Part shown: one piece after another, positions 23,894 to 32,476 of the stretch
Position numbering within the stretch: the first letter of the stretch is position 1
How the letters are laid out: every line of letters begins with the position of its first letter
Assembly (NCBI GenBank): GCA_019414045.1
Contig: DXMW01000033.1
Coordinates: 1 to 60,503 of the forward strand
Direction of reading: 5' to 3'
DNA: 60,503 bases
Source: Collinsella sp.
Lineage (GTDB): Bacteria; Actinomycetota; Coriobacteriia; Coriobacteriales; Coriobacteriaceae
The notes under the pieces: generated by a model
What the model was told of the DNA's origin: nothing
What the model saw: the letters and a program-made list of their open reading frames with translations, nothing else
The model's database searches: none
Translations under genes and position numbers: made by a program

Positions 23894-25099
23894 CTACTTG
23901 ACCTTGATGAGCTCATACTTGCTCGTGCCCAGGCCGATCTTTTCGGCGTGCGCGATGCACGCACGCCAGTCGGTGTCGGGATGCGTGATGCAGAAGGGAT
24001 CCTTGGCCTGCTCGCCCTCCAGATGCTCGTGGTTATGCTCCATCTTGGCGGCGCTGTCGGTAAGCTCGGTGTTAGGCAGCGGCTCGGACGCCAGGACGGC
24101 ATCGGCGCAGGCCTGGTCGATGGCGACCGGGTCGAAGCTCGCGAACATGCCGATGTCGTTGACGATGGGTGTGTCGTTTTCGGGGTGGCAGTCGCAGTTG
24201 GGGCTGATGTCCATGGCGAGCGAGATGTGGAAGCTCGGGCGGCCGTCGACGATGGCCTTCGTGTACTCAGCGATCTTGTAGTTGAGCACGTCGGCCGCGG
24301 CATCATAGTCGGGCTTGATGCAGTCCTGGTTGCACGCCGCAATGCAGCGTCCGCAGCCCACGCAGCGATCGTGGTCGATAGCGGCGACGTGAACCGTGCG
24401 GGTGTTGCCGTTGGCAAGCTCGCGCTCGCGCGTGTCGTCAAACGTGATGGCGTTGTGCGCACAGATCTTTTCGCAGGCACGGCAACCTACGCAGTTGGTG
24501 GTATCGACGCTCGGCTTGCCGGCGGCATGTTGTTCCATCTTGCCAGCACGACTGCCGCCGCCCATGCCCAGGTTCTTCATGGCGCCGCCAAAGCCGGCCT
24601 GCTCATGGCCCTTAAAGTGGGTGAGGCTGATCACAATGTCGGCGTCCATGAGCGCCTGACCGATCTTGGCCTCGCGCACGTACTCGCCACCCTCGACCGG
24701 GACGAGCGCCTCGTCGGTACCCTTGAGGCCGTCGGCGATGATGATCTGGCAACCCGTGGCATACGGGGTAAAGCCGTTCTGGTAGGCGGTGTCGATGTGC
24801 TCGAGCGCATTTTTGCGGCTACCCACATAGAGCGTGTTGCAGTCGGTAAGGAAGGGCTTGCCGCCCAGCTCCTTCACGACGTCCGCGACGGCGCGGGCGT
24901 AGTTGGGGCGCAAAAAGCTCAGGTTGCCCAGCTCGCCAAAGTGAATCTTGATGGCGACAAACTTGTTCTCGAAGTCGATCTGCTCGATACCGGCGCGGCG
25001 AATGAGGCGCTTGAGTTTGTCGAGCTGGCTCTCGCGAGCATGCGTGCGCAGGTTGGTGAAGTACACCTTTGCCGGTGCTGCGGGTGCGGTTGCGGTCAT
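23894..25099 (-). CDS. DUF362 domain protein with two [4Fe-4S] clusters
   Basis: A 401-aa iron-sulfur protein. The N-terminal DUF362 domain (about 10-190) has KIHFGELGN and SLTHFKGHEQAGFGGAMKNLGMG. Two ferredoxin motifs follow: CVGCRACEKIC (about residue 205) and CVGCGRCIAAC (about 245). The C-terminal part returns to DUF362 sequence (DISPNCDCHPENDTPIVNDIGMFAS). Such proteins are common in anaerobes and are thought to act in electron transfer or cofactor chemistry; no reaction is assigned. The His/Glu-rich stretch near residue 355 (MEHNHEHLEGE) may bind metal. It stands alone between a terminator and REP copy A. Confidence 0.88.
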   Translation of the reverse strand: MTATAPAAPAKVYFTNLRTHARESQLDKLKRLIRRAGIEQIDFENKFVAIKIHFGELGNLSFLRPNYARAVADVVKELGGKPFLTDCNTLYVGSRKNALEHIDTAYQNGFTPYATGCQIIIADGLKGTDEALVPVEGGEYVREAKIGQALMDADIVISLTHFKGHEQAGFGGAMKNLGMGGGSRAGKMEQHAAGKPSVDTTNCVGCRACEKICAHNAITFDDTRERELANGNTRTVHVAAIDHDRCVGCGRCIAACNQDCIKPDYDAAADVLNYKIAEYTKAIVDGRPSFHISLAMDISPNCDCHPENDTPIVNDIGMFASFDPVAIDQACADAVLASEPLPNTELTDSAAKMEHNHEHLEGEQAKDPFCITHPDTDWRACIAHAEKIGLGTSKYELIKVK

Positions 25100-25180
25100 A
25101 GATCTATCCCCTCGGTCTATATGGCGTTACAGACATAGAGGATGGTACCCGGTGAAGTGGGGTTGAAGTCAAGCACGGCC

Positions 25181-25305
25181 ACTCATTGGGGACAGACTTA
25201 AATGAGTGCCGCCAGGGACAGTCCTTGCCAGTCCGGCCGGCGAGCCGGCGAATCGGCAAAGACTGTCCCCAGTGACTAGTCATTTAAGAACGTCCCCGAT
25301 GACTA
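25181..25305. repeat. REP-like element, copy A
   Basis: A 125-bp element made of nested words: ACTCATTGGGGACAGACTTAAATGAGT, a core with CCAGTCCGGCCGGCGAGCCGG, CTGTCCCCAGTGACTAGTCATTTAAGAACGTCCCC and GATGACTA. Its core of about 75 bp is nearly identical to 28842-28916. The TAG stop codon of the ABC permease gene is formed by the last bases of the element (TAGTCATC on the minus strand). Confidence 0.8.
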
Positions 25306-27969
25306 CTCTTGGACTTTGAGGGCTTCGGCCAGGCCGACGCGCTTGATAGAGCGCGTGTGTAGCAGCGCCACGACCAGGTAGGTCGCAAAGCCAATGCCGA
25401 CGCATGCAGCCATGGACCAAGCGGGCACGTAGATCTCGATATTGCCGTTATAGGCGAGCAGCATCGAGCGGAAGATGGCCGTGAGCGAGCCAATAATGAC
25501 CGGCAGGCTCAGCACGAGCGACGCCGCCACGCACAGCGTGATCGAGCGGATGTACAGATGCGAGATCTCGCTATCGCGATAGCCAAAGACTTTCATGTAG
25601 CTGATCGAACGGGCGCTGTGGTCGATCACCGCCTTGGTCAGCAGGTACATAAACAGCAGGAAGATAAACACCGCGAGCCCGACCATCATGCCGATCATTT
25701 TGCTCATCATGCCGATGAACTGGTCACCCACGGCGCGCATGTCGTCGGGCGTGGTGTCACCGGCAAAGTAACGAGCATCGAGGTCGAGCTTCTCGTCGCT
25801 CACATAGCCGTTAAAGTAGGCGGCGTCGTTGCCGAACAGCTCGTTAAAGTCATCGATGCTCATATAGATATTCATGTCCGACTTTGAACCCCAGATGCAG
25901 TCCTTACCCGCGTACTCAAGAGAATAATCCCGAGCCTCGTACTTGTCGCGAAGCTCGACCTTCTGGCCCTCGCTCCAGCCAAACTTATCGAGCAGACCGC
26001 CGCCAAAGACGACGCGCCCGTCGCCGACGTTGAGGTCTTTCCAATAGCGCGAATGAGATGAAATGCCGTAGACGGAAATCGTCTCCTCGCCATTACCATC
26101 GCCGCGGTCGTATTGCAGCTGGTAAACGGCATATTTCTCGGCCTGCGCGATTGCGCCCGCGCCGTTGTCGGTCGTGTTGATCGGGTGAATGTCGTCGTTG
26201 TCGGTGTCGATCTTAGAGGCCTTGTCGATCAGGTCGATGGCCTCATCGCGGTCGCAGCCGAGGGCATCGGCAAGATCGTCGAGGCGTGCGTAGAGCGCAT
26301 CCTTCTTGTCCTTGACCTTAGCAAGCGCATCCTGCGCTGCAGTCAGGCTCTCGGCAGACGGAGATGCGGTCGCGGCATCGGCTGCCGTCTGCGCCGCATC
26401 GGCCGCGTCGTCAAGCTCGTCATCGGCATCCTGGGCGGCGGAGAGCAGCGCGCCGTCAATCGACTGCAAGCGCTCGAGCGCCGACCACTGCTCGCGCTCC
26501 TCGGCAGTGCCCTCGAGCTCCAGCGGCGCCTTGAGTGTGTACTGATGCTCGGCGACCAGGCTCGTCTCGAGGTTGTCCGCGTAGTGCGTCATCGTGGGCA
26601 AAATCGCCAGGCCAAAGAGCAGCAGCAGCGAGGCGAATGCAATGCCCACGAAGAGCGTGGCGAAGTTGCCCAGGTTGCGCAGGAAGACGCGCAGGCGGAA
26701 GCGCGAGACAAAGCCCATGCGCTCCGGCAGCTGCAGGCCGCGCTTGGTGCCCGATTTGCCGCTCGCCTCGTGACGAAGGAACTGCAACGGCGTCTTGCCC
26801 ATCTTGCGAAGCAGGCCCACCAGCGTGATGAGAATGAGCGCGGCGGCGGGAACCACGGCGCACTTCACAAAGATCTCCCAGCTCCAGTACACCTGGAAGG
26901 GCGGCAGGCTGTACGAGCCGTAGTAGAGACCGCGCATGGGCTCGGTAAAGAACGCAACGCCGAGAGCGGTGCCCAGTAGCGCCGCGGCCACGCCTACGAT
27001 GGCGGGAAGCGCTAGGTAGTGCAGCACGATTTCGCGACGGCGATAGCCGCTGGCGAGCAGCGTGCCGATAATGGCGCTCTCCTCCTCGATGGTGGCGTCG
27101 GTGAGCACCACAAAGACAAACGCCATGATCACGATGATGATGTCGAGCAACGTCATCCACATCATGGAGTCGCCGTCCACGTCGTCGCGCGCATAGCCAA
27201 TGCCCTGATTGGAATCGGCATCGATCAGGTCGTCCACGCGCGCATCGGCATCGGTCAGCGCCTCGACCATATCCTGCTCCGCATTGATGCGATCCGCGGT
27301 GGGGAGATCGCGATCGGCAAAGGTGAAGGAGTAGGTGTAGGCAGGCGCGCCGCCGGCGTCCTCAAGCGCGGCAAAGCCGGCGTCGGTGACCTCGGCCACG
27401 CCGTACGAGATGGTGTTCACCGTAAAGTCCGAATTGTCGAGGAACAGCGCCTGGCTATCGGGCTGGGTCATGATGCCGCAGATGGTGTAGGTGCGGCCCT
27501 CAAGCTCGACCTTATCGCCCACGGCGAGGTCGTTGTTGGTGGCGAAGACACGGTCGATTGCCACCTCATCGTCCGTCTTGGGCTGCCTGCCTTCGCAGTA
27601 GGACGCAATGTCAACCTTGGTGCGATGCGCGTAGGTGCGCAGGGTGCGCTTGGTGCCGTCGTCGCCAGCCGCCTTTTTGATGATGGCGTCGATAGAGAAG
27701 TTCTTGTAGAACGTAACGCCGCCGACGTCCTCAGCCGCGTCTTCGGCAGCCTTGAGCTGCTCGTCGGTGGCCTCGAAGGAGGTGGTCACGCGGCCGTCCT
27801 CGATCGTGTATGCATCGCGCATGTCGTCAATGAGGCAGCCGATGGAATGCGCCGCGAGCAAAAAGCCCGACGTGAGGGCGATGCTTCCGCACATAAGCAA
27901 AAAGATGCCCAGGTACTTGCCGATATTGCGGCGCAGCTCGCGCGGGAGACGTTTTGCGAGAGGTGTCAT
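25303..27969 (-). CDS. FtsX-type ABC transporter permease
   Basis: An 888-aa membrane protein with two FtsX domains. The first membrane segment (about 20-42) is followed by a large extracellular region (about 45-250). Three segments around 265-375 form the first FtsX domain (LLDIIIVIMAFVFVVL). A short linker leads to another segment (about 425) and a second large extracellular region with a coiled coil (about 500-600, rich in Ala, Asp and Lys). The closing FtsX domain lies at about 760-888. The layout is that of MacB-like exporters of peptides or antibiotics, or lipoprotein sorters. ATG 27969 lies 8 nt after the ATPase stop; the TTG at 27984 is not needed. Operon with the gene at 27978. Confidence 0.87.
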   Translation of the reverse strand: MTPLAKRLPRELRRNIGKYLGIFLLMCGSIALTSGFLLAAHSIGCLIDDMRDAYTIEDGRVTTSFEATDEQLKAAEDAAEDVGGVTFYKNFSIDAIIKKAAGDDGTKRTLRTYAHRTKVDIASYCEGRQPKTDDEVAIDRVFATNNDLAVGDKVELEGRTYTICGIMTQPDSQALFLDNSDFTVNTISYGVAEVTDAGFAALEDAGGAPAYTYSFTFADRDLPTADRINAEQDMVEALTDADARVDDLIDADSNQGIGYARDDVDGDSMMWMTLLDIIIVIMAFVFVVLTDATIEEESAIIGTLLASGYRRREIVLHYLALPAIVGVAAALLGTALGVAFFTEPMRGLYYGSYSLPPFQVYWSWEIFVKCAVVPAAALILITLVGLLRKMGKTPLQFLRHEASGKSGTKRGLQLPERMGFVSRFRLRVFLRNLGNFATLFVGIAFASLLLLFGLAILPTMTHYADNLETSLVAEHQYTLKAPLELEGTAEEREQWSALERLQSIDGALLSAAQDADDELDDAADAAQTAADAATASPSAESLTAAQDALAKVKDKKDALYARLDDLADALGCDRDEAIDLIDKASKIDTDNDDIHPINTTDNGAGAIAQAEKYAVYQLQYDRGDGNGEETISVYGISSHSRYWKDLNVGDGRVVFGGGLLDKFGWSEGQKVELRDKYEARDYSLEYAGKDCIWGSKSDMNIYMSIDDFNELFGNDAAYFNGYVSDEKLDLDARYFAGDTTPDDMRAVGDQFIGMMSKMIGMMVGLAVFIFLLFMYLLTKAVIDHSARSISYMKVFGYRDSEISHLYIRSITLCVAASLVLSLPVIIGSLTAIFRSMLLAYNGNIEIYVPAWSMAACVGIGFATYLVVALLHTRSIKRVGLAEALKVQE

Positions 27970-27977
27970 GGCGCCGC

Positions 27978-28691
27978 CTACCAATCGAGCTCGGCGGCCG
28001 CGACGGGCGACTCGTTGAGCTCATCCTCGACGATGCGCCCGTCGCGCAGGCGCAGCACGCGATTTGCCATGCGCGCGATGGCGGCATTGTGGGTGACAAT
28101 GATGATGGTGCAGCCGTACTCGTGATTGACATCCTCCATGAGCTGCAAGATTTCCTTGGACGTCTTATAGTCGAGCGCGCCGGTGGGCTCGTCGCACAGC
28201 AGCAGACCCGGGTTTTTGACGAGCGCGCGGCCGATGGCACAGCGCTGCTGCTGGCCGCCCGAGACCTGGCGCGGGAACTTGTTGCGATGCTCGTAAAGGC
28301 CCAGCGAACGCAGCAGGTCGTCGACATTGAGCGGGTTTTTGGACAGGTGCGCCGTGACCTCGATGTTTTCCTTGATGGTAAGGTCGGGCACCAGGTTGTA
28401 GAACTGAAAGACAAAACCCAGCTCGCGGCGTCGGTACTCGCCCAAATCAGCCGGCTTGAGCACCGTGAGGTCGCAGCCGTCTACCATGATAGAGCCGCCG
28501 TCGGCATCTTCCAGGCCACCGATCAGGTTGAGAAACGTCGATTTGCCCGAGCCCGAGGGCCCCAGCATGACGCAGATCTCGCCGCGGTTGATGGACGTAT
28601 CGATACCGTCGAGCACCGTCAGGCGTGCATCTCCATCGCCGTAGTGTTTCTTGAGCCCGTTGACCTGGACGTAGGCTTTCTGCGCTGCCAT
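27978..28691 (-). CDS. ABC transporter ATP-binding protein (MacB/LolD type)
   Basis: The energy-coupling subunit for the FtsX-type permease just downstream. It is 237 aa with Walker A GPSGSGKST, Q-loop FQFYNLVPDLT, signature SGGQQQR, Walker B LLLCDEPTGALD and switch His in IIIVTHN. FVFQFYNL and EPTGALDYKTS are typical of the MacB/LolD class. ATG 28691 is chosen because GGGGGA lies 5-6 nt upstream; ATG 28703 is in frame with no clear ribosome site. No adjacent regulator of the BceRS type is seen, so the substrate is unknown. Confidence 0.93.
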   Translation of the reverse strand: MAAQKAYVQVNGLKKHYGDGDARLTVLDGIDTSINRGEICVMLGPSGSGKSTFLNLIGGLEDADGGSIMVDGCDLTVLKPADLGEYRRRELGFVFQFYNLVPDLTIKENIEVTAHLSKNPLNVDDLLRSLGLYEHRNKFPRQVSGGQQQRCAIGRALVKNPGLLLCDEPTGALDYKTSKEILQLMEDVNHEYGCTIIIVTHNAAIARMANRVLRLRDGRIVEDELNESPVAAAELDW

Positions 28692-28784
28692 GTCATCCCC
28701 CATTGTTAGCCTCTTGCTACTTTATGAGCATAATAGTAAACCTGGGCGAACTATTTTTGGAGCGAGGCCTGGATTTTATTTCAG

Positions 28785-28946
28785 ACTAGTCATTGGGGAC
28801 AGACTTAAATGACTGAAACCACTCATTTAAGTCTGTCCCCAATGAGTGCCGCCAGGGACAGCTCTTGCCAGTCCGGCCGGCGAGCCGGCGAATCGGCAAA
28901 GACTGTCCCCAGCGACCGGTCGTTTAAGAACGTCCCCAATGGCTAG
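28785..28946. repeat. REP-like element, copy B
   Basis: The longest copy, 162 bp. TAGTCATTGGGGACAGACTTAAATGACT is met by its inverted relative CTCATTTAAGTCTGTCCCCAATGAG, then the same 75-bp core as copy A (with CCAGTCCGGCCGGCGAGCCGG), then GTTTAAGAACGTCCCCAATGGCTA. It lies between the stop of the ABC-2 permease (28951) and the start of the ABC ATPase gene. Confidence 0.8.
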
Positions 28947-28950
28947 GCGG

Positions 28951-30156
28951 TTAGGCGCGAGATTTGTTGTGCGCGAGGGCTAGGCCTACGGCGGCGATGG
29001 CAGCGGCAAAGAGCACCGTGACGCCCAGGTCGCAGGCGATGTCGCCCAGCACGGTGGACGTCAAATCAGAGGCAAGCGCCTTGCCGATCGCGTCGTTCAC
29101 CCAAAACGTCGGCACAAAGTGCGCCACGGTCTGCACGGCCGAACCCATCAGCGACAGCGGCATCCAGGCGCCGCCCAAAAACGTCATGAGCATGCCGAGT
29201 AAGTTGCCCACGCCGTTGAGCAGTTCCTCGCGCGCGCCCAAGCTCGACAGGGTAAAGCCAACGGCCAGCGGCGTGCACGCCAGGGCGAGCGTCGCCGCCA
29301 GCGCCAGGCACACGCGACCCACACCGACCTCGGCGACCGCGCCGGCAAAGCCCACGACGCCCATCATGCTCGACACAAACCAGATGCAGACGGTGAGCAC
29401 CGCAGCAGCCGCGAACACAGCAAGCGAACGCTGGCGCTCGGAGATTGGGCCGGCATCCATACGACGCACGCGCTCGGGCTCGTTCATGCCCGAGAACACC
29501 AGCCCCACCGACACGATGACCGACGAGATAATCGCGTACGCACCAAAGTTGAAGTACGACTCGAGCGTGGCGGCGGCCGTCGAGTCTACCTTGACCTGCT
29601 CGATCTGGACCTCCGCACGCTTTGTGGCAGCATGCTCGGCGGCCTTGGCGACATCGCCGTCGGAAGCAGCTGGCTCAAGTGCCGCCGCAGCGCCCGCGAG
29701 CGAGATCCAGCGCGAGGCCTCGGCAGACGAGAGCGCCGCCGCCATGGTGCCGGAGCCGTACGTCACGTCGAGTTTGGGCAGGGCCTCCCCCGCACGGGCG
29801 GCCGCGATCAAGTCGTCCTCAAACCCCTCCGGGATAAAGAACACGCAGTCGGCGCTGCCCTTGGCGCTATTGCTCTTGGCGAGCGCATCCGCAAGGTCGT
29901 ACGTGTCGTCGCCGACGCCCGTGACCAGGTCAAACCGTGAGCCCAGGTGCTTGGTAAGCGCCCGCGAAAGGTCGCTATTGTCGCGGTCGACCACGATCAC
30001 GTTGGTGTCGTAGGGCTTGTACTCGGTAAGCTGCGACGAGTTCCAACTCACCGAGGCCGCGATGAATACGCCCATGAGCGAGATGAACACCGTATAGATG
30101 AGCAGGTAGAACGGGTGCGCGAGCGCCATGCGAAGCGCGGTCTTAAAGGTGCTCAT
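28951..30156 (-). CDS. ABC-2 type transporter permease (second of pair)
   Basis: A 401-aa membrane protein of ABC-2 type. One N-terminal segment (about 16-40) is followed by an extracellular region of about 170 residues, then five or six segments from about 200 to 395, ending in a short basic tail. SGMNEPERVRRMDAGPISERQRS is the cytosolic loop before the second segment. It pairs with the permease at 30143-31330 and the ATPase at 31339. ATG 30156 has GGAGC upstream and overlaps the end of the preceding gene by 14 nt, so translation is coupled. The two permeases are similar in plan and probably form a heterodimer. The exported substrate is unknown. Confidence 0.85.
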   Translation of the reverse strand: MSTFKTALRMALAHPFYLLIYTVFISLMGVFIAASVSWNSSQLTEYKPYDTNVIVVDRDNSDLSRALTKHLGSRFDLVTGVGDDTYDLADALAKSNSAKGSADCVFFIPEGFEDDLIAAARAGEALPKLDVTYGSGTMAAALSSAEASRWISLAGAAAALEPAASDGDVAKAAEHAATKRAEVQIEQVKVDSTAAATLESYFNFGAYAIISSVIVSVGLVFSGMNEPERVRRMDAGPISERQRSLAVFAAAAVLTVCIWFVSSMMGVVGFAGAVAEVGVGRVCLALAATLALACTPLAVGFTLSSLGAREELLNGVGNLLGMLMTFLGGAWMPLSLMGSAVQTVAHFVPTFWVNDAIGKALASDLTSTVLGDIACDLGVTVLFAAAIAAVGLALAHNKSRA

Positions 30157-31330
30157 AGCGGCTCCTTCCAAAGATCAGCGTAGCGGCGGCGACAAACACC
30201 AGGGCCATCAGGACGAGCACACCAGCGCGAACGGCAAAGGGCCCCAAGTCCTCAAAGAAATACAGGCGATTGAACATGTCGCAGATGAGCTTGACGGGGT
30301 TGAGCCAGCACTCGACCGGACAAGCGCGGGCGACGTCGTCGGCAAGCGCCATCGCCGGCTCGCCGTAGAGGCCGGCGAACAGGGCGCACGTGGTGGCAAA
30401 GCCCGTGAGGATACCGGACTTGGACGCCTTGCCGCCCTTAACGGGAAGCGTGCCCACAAAGAGCCCCAGGCCCGTGGCGGCAAGCGCGGATGCAGCACCG
30501 CCCACCAGACACAGCCCCTCGCGCCCGCCAAAGTCGACGCCAACAACTAGGCGCACGTAGCCAATCGCAACCGCCATCGAGGCAAAGGAGACCAGCCACG
30601 AGCCCACAAAGATACCGGCCAGCGACGCCGTTTTGGAAAGGCCGCCCACGCAGCGACGCGCGCCGAGGCCAGACAGATTGGGTTGCAAATCGACGACACT
30701 CAAGGCGGCAAACTCGGCAGACATCATCGCGACCAGGCCAAAAAGCGCGTAATAGTAGATGACCGTGCCATCGGGCGTGATACGTGTCAGGCTCACACGG
30801 CGGGTTCCGCCCTCGAGCGACAGGGCGCGCGCAACCGCCTCCTGGTCGGCGAGCGCCGCCGGGTTGTCCTGGGCAATCTGGGACATGAGCTCGGCATTTT
30901 GCGTATACGAGCTGGCCACCGTCTCCAAAATGCTGCGGTCGGTGAGCACCGATGAGGCACGCGAGCTGTCGTAGCTCGATAGCAGCGTGAGCTTGGGTGC
31001 GCCTTCGGCGTCAACCGCATAGATGCCCGCGACGTTGCCGGACTTGAGCGCACGGTTCGCATCGGCTGCGTCGTCGCACTCGTGGATCTCGAGCAGCTGA
31101 TCGTCGCCCTTCTCGTCGAGCGACGTCGCCACGTCCTTAAAGGTCGAAGCGTCCCAGGCCTCGTCCGCCACGATGGCAACCGGCACCGGGTCGATCTTGC
31201 CGTCGGAGCTGAGGTTCGCAAACATAAACATGAACATCGTGGAAAGTGCGATGGGAAAGAGAGCGCCCCAGATCCACGTGCTCGGCCGACGCAGCAGCGT
31301 CTTGACCGTGATAATAATGGTGTTGAACAT
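30143..31330 (-). CDS. ABC-2 type transporter permease (first of pair)
   Basis: A 395-aa ABC-2 family permease. A single membrane segment near residues 17-38 (STWIWGALFPIALSTMFMFMFAN), an extracellular domain (about 40-195), then about five segments. Cytosolic DLQPNLSGLGARRCVGGLSKT corresponds to the coupling loop. The start at 31330 (MFNTIIITVKTLLRR) lies 8 nt after the ATPase stop. The long frame reaching 31675 includes a stretch that overlaps the ATPase gene in another frame and is not accepted. It is the middle gene of a three-gene operon. Confidence 0.85.
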   Translation of the reverse strand: MFNTIIITVKTLLRRPSTWIWGALFPIALSTMFMFMFANLSSDGKIDPVPVAIVADEAWDASTFKDVATSLDEKGDDQLLEIHECDDAADANRALKSGNVAGIYAVDAEGAPKLTLLSSYDSSRASSVLTDRSILETVASSYTQNAELMSQIAQDNPAALADQEAVARALSLEGGTRRVSLTRITPDGTVIYYYALFGLVAMMSAEFAALSVVDLQPNLSGLGARRCVGGLSKTASLAGIFVGSWLVSFASMAVAIGYVRLVVGVDFGGREGLCLVGGAASALAATGLGLFVGTLPVKGGKASKSGILTGFATTCALFAGLYGEPAMALADDVARACPVECWLNPVKLICDMFNRLYFFEDLGPFAVRAGVLVLMALVFVAAATLIFGRSRYEHL

Positions 31331-31338
31331 GGCAGCCC

Positions 31339-32277
31339 CTAGTCGCGCAGCTCGCGGCCGGTGATCTCGAGGAACACGTCGTTGAGGGTCGGCGGTTCGC
31401 TCCACACGCGGCCGAGCGCCACGTCGGCGGCGCGCAGCGTGTCGAGGATGTCCACCAGGTTGTGCGGACTCGCCTCGCAAGTGCAGACGAGCTCGCCGCC
31501 GGACAGCTCGACCGAAAGCACGTGCTCGAGGGCGCGCAGCCGCTCGACCGTGGCGGGCTCGAGGGCGCCGACCTCGACGGTCACGCGCTCGCCCATCTGA
31601 ATCATGCGCTTGAGCTCGTCGTTGGTGCCCTGCGCCAGCACGCGGCCGCCGTCCATGATCATGATGCGGCTGCAAATCTGCTCGACTTCCTCCATGTAAT
31701 GGCTGGTATACACCACCGTGGCGCCTTCGTCGCGCAGGCGGCAGATGCCCTTCAGGATGGCGTTGCGGCTCTGCGGGTCGACCGCCACCGTGGGCTCGTC
31801 AAAAAAGATGAGCTCGGGCTTGTGCGCGATGCCGCAGGCGATGTTGAGGCGACGCGCCAGGCCGCCCGAGAGCTTGCCAGGGCGGAACTTAGCAAAGTCG
31901 CCCAGCCCGACAAAGTCGATCACCTCGTCTACCAGCGCACGGCGGCGCTTGCGGTCGCTGACGTAAAGGCTGCAGAAATAGTCGATGTTCTCGCGCACGG
32001 TGAGCTCGTCAAACACCGCCACCTGCTGTGGCACCACGCCGACGCGACGCTTAAGGTCGTAGCGGGTGGGCGTCATGGGCTCGCCGAACAGCTCGATGGT
32101 GCCCTTGTCGTAGGCAAGCAGCTGCAGGATACAGTTGATGGACGTGGTCTTGCCCGAGCCGTTGGGGCCGAGCAGGCCAAAGATCTCGCCGGGGGCGATG
32201 TTCAGGTTAAAGTGGTCGAGCGCGATAAGGTCGTCATAGCGCTTGACGAGGTTTTCGACGTGGACGATGTCTGTCAT
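31339..32277 (-). CDS. ABC transporter ATP-binding protein (ABC-2 exporter)
   Basis: A 312-aa ATPase of the drug/Na+ exporter class. Walker A GPNGSGKTT, Q-loop VPQQVAVFDELTV, signature LSGGLARR, Walker B LIFFDEPTVAVD and switch His in VVYTSHYMEE are present. The signature has Leu where Gln is usual (LSGGL). A C-terminal 80-residue extension is typical of this class (ITGRELRD at the end). ATG 32277 is supported by AGGAGG 9 nt upstream. First gene of the operon, divergent from the two-component system at 32477 across a 199-nt gap, which suggests that the response regulator controls this exporter. Confidence 0.92.
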   Translation of the reverse strand: MTDIVHVENLVKRYDDLIALDHFNLNIAPGEIFGLLGPNGSGKTTSINCILQLLAYDKGTIELFGEPMTPTRYDLKRRVGVVPQQVAVFDELTVRENIDYFCSLYVSDRKRRRALVDEVIDFVGLGDFAKFRPGKLSGGLARRLNIACGIAHKPELIFFDEPTVAVDPQSRNAILKGICRLRDEGATVVYTSHYMEEVEQICSRIMIMDGGRVLAQGTNDELKRMIQMGERVTVEVGALEPATVERLRALEHVLSVELSGGELVCTCEASPHNLVDILDTLRAADVALGRVWSEPPTLNDVFLEITGRELRD

Positions 32278-32464
32278 GAGGCGGCCCTCCTGTTGATTGC
32301 GGCCCGGTACGATTGCATCATCGCAGGAGCCGCCGGCGCGCACCAGTGAGCTTTGTCACGAGTGCGAGGATCTTGGTCGTGCGGTCTGCCGACGCTCCCG
32401 CTTTGTCGCGTGGGAGGAATGTCACGGTTGCGCAGGCTGCCCCTCCACCACGCGCGGCTTCGCG

Positions 32465-32470
32465 TACAAT
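32465..32470 (+). promoter_or_regulatory. -10 box placing the kinase transcript start at its ATG
   Basis: TACAAT at 32465-32470 is a good -10 box and lies only 6 nt before the ATG at 32477, so a transcript starting from it would have almost no leader. There is no ribosome site before the ATG. The -35 region is a poor match. Confidence 0.4.
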
Positions 32471-32476
32471 ACCCGT

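Noticed and set aside
27984..28414. Alternative frames over the ABC ATPase/FtsX junction
   Set aside because: They overlap genes with complete ABC motifs in another frame and are Ser/Arg-rich shadows.
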